A stretch of DNA of 64,000 nt from Lepidodermella squamata (taxonomy: Eukaryota > Gastrotricha), in contig JBLDXI010000004.1 in the NCBI GenBank assembly GCA_047495785.1, forward strand, positions 2,108,001 to 2,172,000, written 5' to 3'. This document shows, in pieces, positions 27,200 to 39,300 of the stretch. Numbering within the stretch: position 1 is the first letter of the stretch; every line of letters starts with the position of its first letter. The notes under the pieces were generated by a model that made no database searches, was not told the DNA's origin, and saw only the letters and a list, made by a program, of their open reading frames with translations. The position numbers and the translations under genes were made by a program.

Positions 27200-28394
27200 T
27201 GCAAACGTGTTTGCCCGTGTTGCCACTATCAAATGAAGCAAGAAAATGCGTGATTTGCCTGGGTACAGCACGATTCCGCATAGCTGCGATGCGTACAAGG
27301 GTTGAAAACAGCTTTCCAGCCTGTTTTGGCTGGCAGCGAAATATCGGTCATCCGAAATGTTAGCGAATCGCCCGCAAACGTGTTTGCCCCTGTTGCCACT
27401 ATCAAATGAAGCAAGAATATGCGTGATTTGCCTGGGTACAGCACGATTCCGCATAGCTGCGATGCGTACAAGGGTTGAAAACAGCGTTCCCGCCTGTTTT
27501 GGCTGGCAGCGAAATATCGGTCATCCGAAATGTTAGCGAATCGCCTGCAAACGTGTTTGCCCGTGTTGCCACTATCAAATGAAGCAAGAATATGCGTGAT
27601 TTGCCTGGGTACAGCACGATTCCGCATAGCTGCGATGCGTACAAGGGTTGAAAACAGCGTTCCAGCCTGTTTTGGCTGGCAGCGAAATATCGGTCATCCG
27701 AAATGTGTGCGAATCGCCTGCAAACGTGTTTGCCCGTGTTGCCACTATCAAATGAAGCAAGAATATGCGTGATTTGCCTGGGTACAGCACGATTCCGCAT
27801 AGCTGCGATGCGTACAAGGGTTGAAAACAGCGTTCCCGCCTGTTTTGGCTGGCAGCGAAATATCGGTCATCCGAAATGTTAGCGAATCGCCTGCAAACGT
27901 GTTTGCCCGTGTTGCCACTATCAAATGAAGCAAGAATATGCGTGATTTGCCTGGGTACAGCACGATTCCGCATAGCTGCGATGCGTACAAGGGTTGAAAA
28001 CAGCTTTCCAGCCTGTTTTGGCTGGCAGCGAAATATCGGTCATCCGAAATGTGTGCGAATCGCCTGCAAACGTGTTTGCCCGTGTTGCCACATTCAAATG
28101 AAGCAAAAATATGCGTGATTTGCCTGGGTACAGCACGATTCCGCATAGCTGCGATGCGTACAAGGGTTGAAAACAGCTTTCCAGCCTGTTTTGGCTGGCA
28201 GCGAAATATCGGTCATCCGAAATGTGTGCGAATCGCCTGCAAACGTGTTTGCCCGTGTTGCCACTATCAAATGAAGCAAGAATATGCGTGATTTGCCTGG
28301 GTACAGCACGATTCCGCATAGCTGCGATGCGTACAAGGGTTGAAAACAGCGTTCCCGCCTGTTTTGGCTGGCAGCGAAATATCGGTCATCCGAA

Positions 28395-29303
28395 ATGTTA
28401 GCGAATCGCCTGCAAACGTGTTTGCCCGTGTTGCCACTATCAAATGAAGCAAGAAAATGCGTGATTTGCCTGGGTACAGCACGATTCCGCATAGCTGCGA
28501 TGCGTACAAGGGTTGAAAACAGCTTTCCAGCCTGTTTTGGCTGGCAGCGAAATATCGGTCATCCGAAATGTGTGCGAATCGCCTGCAAACGTGTTTGCCC
28601 GTGTTGCCACTATCAAATGAAGCAAGAATATGCGTGATTTCCCTGGGTACAGCACGATTCCGCATAGCTGCGATGCGTACAAGGGTTGAAAACAGCTTTC
28701 CAGCCTGTTTTGGCTGGCAGCGAATCGCCTGCAAACGTGTTTGCCCGTGTTGCCACTATCAAATGAAGCAAGAATATGCGTGATTTGCCTGGGTACAGCA
28801 CGATTCCGCATAGCTGCGATGCGTACAAGGGTTGAAAACAGCTTTCCAGCCTGTTTTGGCTGGCAGCGAATCGCCTGCAAACGTGTTTGCCCGTGTTGCC
28901 ACTATCAAATGAAGCAAGAATATGCGTGATTGGCCTGGGTACAGCACGATTCCGCATAGCTGCGATGCGTACAAGGGTTGAAAACAGCTTTCCAGCCAGT
29001 TTTGGCTGGCAGCGAAATATCGGTCATCCGAAATGTGTGCGAATCGCCTGCAAACGTGTTTGCCCGTGTTGCCACTATCAAATGAAGCAAGAATATGCGT
29101 GATTTGCCTGGCTTCAGCACGATTCCGATTAGCTGCGATGCGTACAAGGGTTGAAAACAGCGTTCCAGCCTGTTTTGGCTGGCAGCGAAATATCGGTCAT
29201 CCGAAATGTGTGCGAATCGCCTGCAAACGTGTTTGCCCGTGTTGCCACTATCAAATGAAGCAAGAATATGCGTGATTTGCCTGGGTACAGCACGATTCCG
29301 CAT
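28395..29303 (+). repeat. Third, altered copy of the 2049-bp block with two 146-bp monomers
   Basis: The marker order of the two preceding copies recurs, but two consecutive monomers (near 28722 and 28868) carry the 27-bp deletion. They lie 146 bp apart, and the later markers are offset by 2368 bp (twelve full monomers plus two of 146 bp). One deleted monomer has therefore duplicated within the higher-order unit. Confidence 0.75.
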
Positions 29304-30370
29304 AGCTGCGATGCGTACAAGGGTTGAAAACAGCGTTCCCGCCTGTTTTGGCTGGCAGCGAAATATCGGTCATCCGAAATGTTAGCGAATCGCCTGCAAA
29401 CGTGTTTGCCCGTGTTGCCACTATCAAATGAAGCAAGAATATGCGTGATTTGCCTGGGTACAGCACGATTCCGCATAGCTGCGATGCGTACAAGGGTTGA
29501 AAACAGCGTTCCCGCCTGTTTTGGCTGGCAGCGAAATATCGGTCATCCGAAATGTTAGCGAATCGCCTGCAAACGTGTTTGCCCGTGTTGCCACTATCAA
29601 ATGAAGCAAGAATATGCGTGATTTGCCTGGGTACAGCACGATTCCGCATAGCTGCGATGCGTACAAGGGTTGAAAACAGCGTTCCCGCCTGTTTTGGCTG
29701 GCAGCGAAATATCCGTCATCCGAAATGTGTGCGAATCGCCTGCAAACGTGTTTGCCCGTGTTGCCACTATCAAATGAAGCAAGAATATGCGTGATTTGCC
29801 TGGGTACAGCACGATTCCGCATAGCTGCGATGCGTAAAAGGGTTGAAAACAGCTTTCCAGCCTGTTTTGGCTGGCAGCGAAATATCGGTCATCCGAAATG
29901 TTAGCGAATCGCCTGCAAACGTGTTTGCCCGTGTTGCCACTATCAAATGAAGCAAGAATATGCGTGATTTGCCTGGGTACAGCACGATTCCGCATAGCTG
30001 CGATGCGTACAAGGGTTGAAAACAGCGTTCCAGCCTGTTTTGGCTGGCAGCGAAATATCGGTCATCCGAAATGTGTGCGAATCGCCTGCAAACGTGTTTG
30101 CCCGTGTTGCCACATTCAAATGAAGCGAGAATATGCGTGATTTGCCTGGGTACAGCACGATTCCGCATAGCTGCGATGCGTACAAGGGTTGAAAACAGCG
30201 TTCCAGCCTGTTTTGGCTGGCAGCGAAATATCGGTCATCCGAAATGTTAGCGAATCGCCTGCAAACGTGTTTGCCCGTGTTGCCACTATCAAATGAAGCA
30301 AGAATATGCGTGATTTGCCTGGGTACAGCACGATTCCGCATAGCTGCGATGCGTACAAGGGTTGAAAACA

Positions 30371-31928
30371 GCTTTCCAGCCTGTTTTGGCTGGCAGCGAA
30401 ATATCGGTCATCCGAAATGTGTGCGAATCGCCTGCAAACGTGTTTGCCCGTGTTGCCACTATCAAATGAAGCAAGAATATGCGTGATTTGCCTGGGTACA
30501 GCACGATTCCGCATAGCTGCGATGCGTACAAGGGTTGAAAACAGCTTTCCAGCCTGTTTTGGCTGGCAGCGAAATATCGGTCATCCGAAATGTGTGCGAA
30601 TCGCCTGCAAACGTGTTTGCCCGTGTTGCCACTATCAAATGAAGCAAGAATATGCGTGATTTGCCTGGGTACAGCACGATTCCGCATAGCTGCGATGCGT
30701 ACAAGGGTTGAAAACAGCTTTCCAGCCTGTTTTGGCTGGCAGCGAAATATCGGTCATCCGAAATGTGTGCGAATCGCCTGCAAACGTGTTTGCCCGTGTT
30801 GCCACTATCAAATGAAGCAAGAATATGCGTGATTTGCCTGGGTACAGCACGATTCCGCATAGCTGCGATGCGTACAAGGGTTGAAAACAGCTTTCCAGCC
30901 TGTTTTGGCTGGCAGCGAAATATCGGTCATCCGAAATGTGTGCGAATCGCCTGCAAACGTGTTTGCCCGTGTTGCCACTATCAAATGAAGCAAGAATATG
31001 CGTGATTTGCCTGGGTACAGCACGATTCCGCATAGCTGCGATGCGTACAAGGGTTGAAAACAGCTTTCCAGCCTGTTTTGGCTGGCAGCGAAATATCGGT
31101 CATCCGAAATGTGTGCGAATCGCCTGCAAACGTGTTTGCCCGTGTTGCCACTATCAAATGAAGCAAGAATATGCGTGATTTGCCTGGGTACAGCACGATT
31201 CCGCATAGCTGCGATGCGTACAAGGGTTGAAAACAGCTTTCCAGCCTGTTTTGGCTGGCAGCGAAATATCGGTCATCCGAAATGTGTGCGAATCGCCTGC
31301 AAACGTGTTTGCCCGTGTTGCCACTATCAAATGAAGCAAGAATATGCGTGATTTGCCTGGGTACAGCACGATTCCGCATAGCTGCGATGCGTACAAGGGT
31401 TGAAAACAGCTTTCCAGCCTGTTTTGGCTGGCAGCGAAATATCGGTCATCCGAAATGTGTGCGAATCGCCTGCAAACGTGTTTGCCCGTGTTGCCACTAT
31501 CAAATGAAGCAAGAATATGCGTGATTTGCCTGGGTACAGCACGATTCCGCATAGCTGCGATGCGTACAAGGGTTGAAAACAGCTTTCCAGCCTGTTTTGG
31601 CTGGCAGCGAAATATCGGTCATCCGAAATGTGTGCGAATCGCCTGCAAACGTGTTTGCCCGTGTTGCCACTATCAAATGAAGCAAGAATATGCGTGATTT
31701 GCCTGGGTACAGCACGATTCCGCATAGCTGCGATGCGTACAAGGGTTGAAAACAGCTTTCCAGCCTGTTTTGGCTGGCAGCGAAATATCGGTCATCCGAA
31801 ATGTGTGCGAATCGCCTGCAAACGTGTTTGCCCGTGTTGCCACTATCAAATGAAGCAAGAATATGCGTGATTTGCCTGGGTACAGCACGATTCCGCATAG
31901 CTGCGATGCGTACAAGGGTTGAAAACAG
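30371..31928 (+). repeat. Homogenised run of nine apparently identical monomers
   Basis: From the first GCTTTCC at 30371 to the GCGTTCC at 31927, nine successive 173-bp monomers read the same by eye, with no private variants. Adjacent parts of the array change at several sites per monomer. Confidence 0.85.
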
Positions 31929-33649
31929 CGTTCCAGCCTGTTTTGGCTGGCAGCGAAATATCGGTCATCCGAAATGTGTGCGAATCGCCTGCAAACGTGT
32001 TTGCCCGTGTTGCCACTATCAAATGAAGCAAGAATATGCGTGATTTGCCTGGGTACAGCACGATTCCGCATAGCTGCGATGCGTAAAAGGGTTGAAAACA
32101 GCTTTCCAGCCTGTTTTGGCTGGCAGCGAAATATCGGTCATCCGAAATGTGTGCGAATCGCCTGCAAACGTGTTTGCCCGTGTTGCCACTATCAAATGAA
32201 GCAAGAATATGCGTGATTTGCCTGGGTACAGCACGATTCCGCATAGCTGCGATGCGTACAAGGGTTGAAAACAGCTTTCCAGCCTGTTTTGGCTGGCAGC
32301 GAAATATCGGTCATCCGAAATGTGTGCGAATCGCCTGCAAACGTGTTTGCCCGTGTTGCCACATTCAAATGAAGCAAGAATATGCGTGATTTGCCTGGCT
32401 TCAGCACGATTCCGATTAGCTGCGATGCGTACAAGGGTTGAAAACAGCGTTCCAGCCTGTTTTGGCTGGCAGCGAAATATCGGTCATCCGAAATGTGTGC
32501 GAATCGCCTGCAAACGTGTTTGCCCGTGTTGCCACATTCAAATGAAGCAAGAATATGCGTGATTTGCCTGGGTACAGCACGATTCCGCATAGCTGCGATG
32601 CGTACAAGGGTTGAAAACAGCTTTCCAGCCTGTTTTGGCTGGCAGCGAAATATCGGTCATCCGAAATGTTAGCGAATCGCCTGCAAACGTGTTTGCCCGT
32701 GTTGCCACTATCAAATGAAGCAAGAATATGCGTGATTTGCCTGGGTACAGCACGATTCCGCATAGCTGCGATGCGTACAAGGGTTGAAAACAGCTTTCCA
32801 GCCTGTTTTGGCTGGCAGCGAAATATCGGTCATCCGAAATGTGTGCGAATCGCCTGCAAACGTGTTTGCCCGTGTTGCCACATTCAAATGAAGCAAGAAT
32901 ATGCGTGATTTGCCTGGGTACAGCACGATTCCGCATAGCTGCGATGCGTACAAGGGTTGAAAACAGCGTTCCAGCCTGTTTTGGCTGGCAGCGAAATATC
33001 GGTCATCCGAAATGTGTGCGAATCGCCTGCAAACGTGTTTGCCCGTGTTGCCACTATCAAATGAAGCAAGAATATGCGTGATTTGCCTGGGTACAGCACG
33101 ATTCCGCATAGCTGCGATGCGTACAAGGGTTGAAAACAGCTTTCCAGCCTGTTTTGGCTACCAGCGAAATATCGGTCATCCGAAATGTGTGCGAATCGCC
33201 TGCAAACGTGTTTGCCCGTGTTGCCACTATCAAATGAAGCAAGAATATGCGTGATTTGCCTGGGTACAGCACGATTCCGCATAGCTGCGATGCGTACAAG
33301 GGTTGAAAACAGCTTTCCAGCCTGTTTTGGCTGGCAGCGAAATATCGGTCATCCGAAATGTGTGCGAATCGCCCGCAAACGTGTTTGCCCGTGTTGCCAC
33401 TATCAAATGAAGCAAGAATATGCGTGATTTGATTGGGTTCAGAGCGATTCCGATTAGCTGCGATGCGTACAAGGGTTGAAAACAGCTTTCCAGCCAGTTT
33501 TGGCTGGCAGCGAAATATCGGTCATCCGAAATGTGTGCGAATCGCCTGCAAACGTGTTTGCCCGTGTTGCCACTATCAAATGAAGCAAGAATATGCGTGA
33601 TTTGCCTGGGTACAGCACGATTCCGCATAGCTGCGATGCGTACAAGGGT

Positions 33650-35010
33650 TGAAAACAGCTTTCCAGCCTGTTTTGGCTGGCAGCGAAATATCGGTCATCC
33701 GAAATGTTAGCGAATCGCCTGCAAACGTGTTTGCCCGTGTTGCCACTATCAAATGAAGCAAGAATATGCGTGGTTTGCCTGGCTTCAGCACGATTCCGAT
33801 TAGCTGCGATGCGTACAAGGGTTGAAAACAGCTTTCCAGCCTGTTTTGGCTGGCAGCGAAATATCGGTCATCCGAAATGTGTGCGAATCGCCTGCAAACG
33901 TGTTTGCCCGTGTTGCCACTATCAAATGAAGCAAGAATATGCGTGATTTGCCTGGGTACAGCACGATTCCGCATAGCTGCGATGCGTACAAGGGTTGAAA
34001 ACAGCTTTCCAGCCTGTTTTGGCTGGCAGCGAAATATCGGTCATCCGAAATGTTAGCGAATCGCCTGCAAACGTGTTTGCCCGTGTTGCCACTATCAAAT
34101 GAAGCAAGAATATGCGTGGTTTGCCTGGCTTCAGCACGATTCCGATTAGCTGCGATGCGTACAAGGGTTGAAAACAGCGTTCCAGCCTGTTTTGGCTGGC
34201 AGCGAAATATCGGTCATCCGAAATGTGTGCGAATCGCCTGCAAACGTGTTTGCCCGTGTTGCCACTATCAAATGAAGCAAGAATATGCGTGATTTGCCTG
34301 GGTACAGCACGATTCCGCATAGCTGCGATGCGTACAAGGGTTGAAAACAGCTTTCCAGCCTGTTTTGGCTGGCAGCGAAATATCGGTCATCCGAAATGTT
34401 AGCGAATCGCCTGCAAACGTGTTTGCCCGTGTTGCCACTATCAAATGAAGCAAGAATATGCGTGGTTTGCCTGGCTTCAGCACGATTCCGATTAGCTGCG
34501 ATGCGTACAAGGGTTGAAAACAGCGTTCCAGCCTGTTTTGGCTGGCAGCGAAAAATCGGTCATCCGAAATGTGTGCGAATCGCCTGCAAACGTGTTTGCC
34601 CGTGTTGCCACTATCAAATGAAGCAAGAATATGCGTGATTTGCCTGGGTACAGCACGATTCCGCATAGCTGCGATGCGTACAAGGGTTGAAAACAGCTTT
34701 CCAGCCTGTTTTGGCTGGCAGCGAAATATCGGTCATCCGAAATGTTAGCGAATCGCCTGCAAACGTGTTTGCCCGTGTTGCCACTATCAAATGAAGCAAG
34801 AATATGCGTGGTTTGCCTGGCTTCAGCACGATTCCGATTAGCTGCGATGCGTACAAGGGTTGAAAACAGCGTTCCAGCCTGTTTTGGCTGGCAGCGAAAA
34901 ATCGGTCATCCGAAATGTGTGCGAATCGCCTGCAAACGTGTTTGCCCGTGTTGCCACTATCAAATGAAGCAAGAATATGCGTGATTTGCCTGGGTACAGC
35001 ACGATTCCGT
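33650..35010 (+). repeat. Dimeric higher-order repeat (346 bp)
   Basis: Two monomer types alternate. One has GTGGTTTGCCTGGCTTC together with TTAGCG; the other has GTGATTTGCCTGGGTAC together with GTGTGCG. The GTGGTTTGCC type recurs at 346-bp steps near 33770, 34116, 34462 and 34808. Confidence 0.8.
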
Positions 35011-36395
35011 ATAGCTGCGATGCGTACAAGGGTTGAAAACAGCGTTCCCGCCTGTTTTGGCTGGCAGCGAAATATCGGTCATCCGAAATGTGTGCGAATC
35101 GCCTGCAAACGTGTTTGCCCGTGTTGCCACTATCAAATGAAGCAAGAATATGCGTGATTTGCCTGGCTTCAGCACGATTCCGATTAGCTGCGATGCGTAC
35201 AAGGGTTGAAAACAGCTTTCCAGCCTGTTTTGGCTGGCAGCGAAATATCGGTCATCCGAAATGTGTGCGAATCGCCTGCAAACGTGTTTGCCCGTGTTGC
35301 CACTATCAAATGAAGCAAGAATATGCGTGATTGGCCTGGGTACAGCACGATTCCGCATAGCTGCGATGCGTACAAGGGTTGAAAACAGCGTTCCCGCCTG
35401 TTTTGGCTGGCAGCGAAAAATCGGTCATCCGAAATGTTAGCGAATCGCCCGCAAACGTGTTTGCCCGTGTTGCCACTATCAAATGAAGCAAGAATATGCG
35501 TGATTTGCCTGGGTTCAGCACGTTTCCGATTAGCTGCGATGCGTACAAGGGTTGAAAACAGCGTTCCAGCCTGTTTTGGCTGGCAGCGAAATATCGGTCA
35601 TCCGAAATGTGTGCGAATCGCCTGCAAACGTGTTTGCCCGTGTTGCCACTATCAAATGAAGCAAGAATATGCGTGATTGGCCTGGGTACAGCACGATTCC
35701 GCATAGCTGCGATGCGTACAAGGGTTGAAAACAGCTTTCCAGCCTGTTTTGGCTGGCAGCGAAATATCGGTCATTCGAAATGTGTGCGAATCGCCTGCAA
35801 ACGATTTTGCCCGTGTTGCCACTATCAAATGAAGCAAGAATATGCGTGATTTGATTGGGTTCAGCGCGATTCCGATTAGCTGCGATGCGTACAAGGGTTG
35901 AAAACAGCTTTCCAGCCAGTTTTGGCTGGCAGCGAAATATCGGTCATCCGAAATGTTAGCGAATCGCCCGCAAACGTGTTTGCCCGTGTTGCCACTATCA
36001 AATGAAGCAAGAATATGCGTGATTGGCCTGGGTACAGCACGATTCCGCATAGCTGCGATGCGTACAAGGGTTGAAAACAGCGTTCCCGCCTGTTTTGGCT
36101 GGCAGCGAAAAATCGGTCATCCGAAATGTGTGCGAATCGCCTGCAAACGTGTTTGCCCGTGTTGCCACTATCAAATGAAGCAAGAATATGCGTGATTTGC
36201 CTGGGTACAGCACGATTCCGTATAGCTGCGATGCGTACAAGGGTTGAAAACAGCGTTCCCGCCTGTTTTGGCTGGCAGCGAAATATCGGTCATCCGAAAT
36301 GTGTGCGAATCGCCTGCAAACGTGTTTGCCCGTGTTGCCACTATCAAATGAAGCAAGAATATGCGTGATTTGATTGGGTTCAGCGCGATTCCGAT

Positions 36396-39300
36396 TAGCT
36401 GCGATGCGTACAAGGGTTGAAAACAGCGTTCCCGCCTGTTTTGGCTGGCAGCGAAATATCGGTCATCCGAAATGTGTGCGAATCGCCTGCAAACGTGTTT
36501 GCCCGTGTTGCCACTATCAAATGAAGCAAGAATATGCGTGATTTGCCTGGGTACAGCACGATTCCGTATAGCTGCGATGCGTACAAGGGTTGAAAACAGC
36601 GTTCCCGCCTGTTTTGGCTGGCAGCGAAATATCGGTCATCCGAAATGTGTGCGAATCGCCTGCAAACGTGTTTGCCCGTGTTGCCACTATCAAATGAAGC
36701 AAGAATATGCGTGATTTGCCTGGGTACAGCACGATTCCGCATAGCTGCGATGCGTACAAGGGTTGAAAACAGCGTTCCCGCCTGTTTTGGCTGGCAGCGA
36801 AATATCGGTCATCCGAAATGTTAGCGAATCGCCTGCAAACGTGTTTGCCCGTGTTGCCACTATCAAATGAAGCAAGAATATGCGTGGTTTGCCTGGCTTC
36901 AGCACGATTCCGATTAGCTGCGATGCGTACAAGGGTTGAAAACAGCTTTCCAGCCTGTTTTGGCTGGCAGCGAAATATCGGTCATCCGAAATGTGTGCGA
37001 ATCGCCTGCAAACGTGTTTGCCCGTGTTGCCACTATCAAATGAAGCAAGAATATGCGTGATTTGCCTGGGTACAGCACGATTCCGCATAGCTGCGATGCG
37101 TACAAGGGTTGAAAACAGCTTTCCAGCCTGTTTTGGCTGGCAGCGAAATATCGGTCATCCGAAATGTTAGCGAATCGCCTGCAAACGTGTTTGCCCGTGT
37201 TGCCACTATCAAATGAAGCAAGAATATGCGTGGTTTGCCTGGCTTCAGCACGATTCCGATTAGCTGCGATGCGTACAAGGGTTGAAAACAGCGTTCCAGC
37301 CTGTTTTGGCTGGCAGCGAAAAATCGGTCATCCGAAATGTGTGCGAATCGCCTGCAAACGTGTTTGCCCGTGTTGCCACTATCAAATGAAGCAAGAATAT
37401 GCGTGATTTGCCTGGGTACAGCACGATTCCGTATAGCTGCGATGCGTACAAGGGTTGAAAACAGCGTTCCCGCCTGTTTTGGCTGGCAGCGAAATATCGG
37501 TCATCCGAAATGTGTGCGAATCGCCTGCAAACGTGTTTGCCCGTGTTGCCACTATCAAATGAAGCAAGAATATGCGTGATTTGCCTGGGTACAGCACGAT
37601 TCCGCATAGCTGCGATGCGTACAAGGGTTGAAAACAGCGTTCCCGCCTGTTTTGGCTGGCAGCGAAATATCGGTCATCCGAAATGTTAGCGAATCGCCCG
37701 CAAACGTGTTTGCCCGTGTTGCCACTATCAAATGAAGCAAGAATATGCGTGATTTGCCTGGGTACAGCACGATTCCGCATAGCTGCGATGCGTACAAGGG
37801 TTGAAAACAGCGTTCCCGCCTGTTTTGGCTGGCAGCGAAATATCGGTCATCCGAAATGTTAGCGAATCGCCTGCAAACGTGTTTGCCCGTGTGGCCACTA
37901 TCAAATGAAGCAAGAATATGCGTGATTTGCCTGGCTTCAGCACGATTCCGATTAGCTGCGATGCGTACAAGGGTTGAAAACAGCGTTCCAGCCTGTTTTG
38001 GCTGGCAGCGAAAAATCGGTCATCCGAAATGTGTGCGAATCGCCTGCAAACGTGTTTGCCCGTGTTGCCACTATCAAATGAAGCAAGAATATGCGTGATT
38101 TGCCTGGGTACAGCACGATTCCGCATAGCTGCGATGCGTACAAGGGTTGAAAACAGCTTTCCAGCCTGTTTTGGCTGGCAGCGAAATATCGGTCATCCGA
38201 AATGTGTGCGAATCGCCTGCAAACGTGTTTGCCCGTGTTGCCACTATCAAATGAAGCAAGAATATGCGTGATTTGCCTGGGTACAGCACGATTCCGCATA
38301 GCTGCGATGCGTACAAGGGTTGAAAACAGCTTTCCAGCCTGTTTTGGCTGGCAGCGAAATATCGGTCATCCGAAATGTTAGCGAATCGCCTGCAAACGTG
38401 TTTGCCCGTGTTGCCACTATCAAATGAAGCAAGAATATGCGTGGTTTGCCTGGCTTCAGCACGATTCCGATTAGCTGCGATGCGTACAAGGGTTGAAAAC
38501 AGCGTTCCAGCCTGTTTTGGCTGGCAGCGAAAAATCGGTCATCCGAAATGTGTGCGAATCGCCTGCAAACGTGTTTGCCCGTGTTGCCACTATCAAATGA
38601 AGCAAGAATATGCGTGATTTGCCTGGGTACAGCACGATTCCGCATAGCTGCGATGCGTACAAGGGTTGAAAACAGCGTTCCCGCCTGTTTTGGCTGGCAG
38701 CGAAATATCGGTCATCCGAAATGTGTGCGAATCGCTTGCAAACGTGTTTGCCCGTGTTGCCACTATCAAATGAAGCAAGAATATGCGTGATTTGCCTGGG
38801 TACAGCACGATTCCGCATAGCTGCGATGCGTACAAGGGTTGAAAACAGCGTTCCCGCCTGTTTTGGCTGGCAGCGAAATATCGGTCATCCGAAATGTTAG
38901 CGAATCGCCCGCAAACGATTTTGCCCGTGTTGCCACTATCAAATGAAGCAAGAATATGCGTGATTTGATTGGGTTCAGCACGATTCCGCATAGCTGCGAT
39001 GCGTACAAGGGTTGAAAACAGCTTTCCAGCCTGTTTTGGCTGGCAGCGAAATATCGGTCATTCGAAATGTGTGCGAATCGCCTGCAAACGATTTTGCCCG
39101 TGTTGCCACTATCAAATGAAGCAAGAATATGCGTGATTTGATTGGGTTCAGCGCGATTCCGATTAGCTGCGATGCGTACAAGGGTTGAAAACAGCTTTCC
39201 AGCCAGTTTTGGCTGGCAGCGAAATATCGGTCATCCGAAATGTTAGCGAATCGCCCGCAAACGTGTTTGCCCGTGTTGCCACTATCAAATGAAGCAAGAA

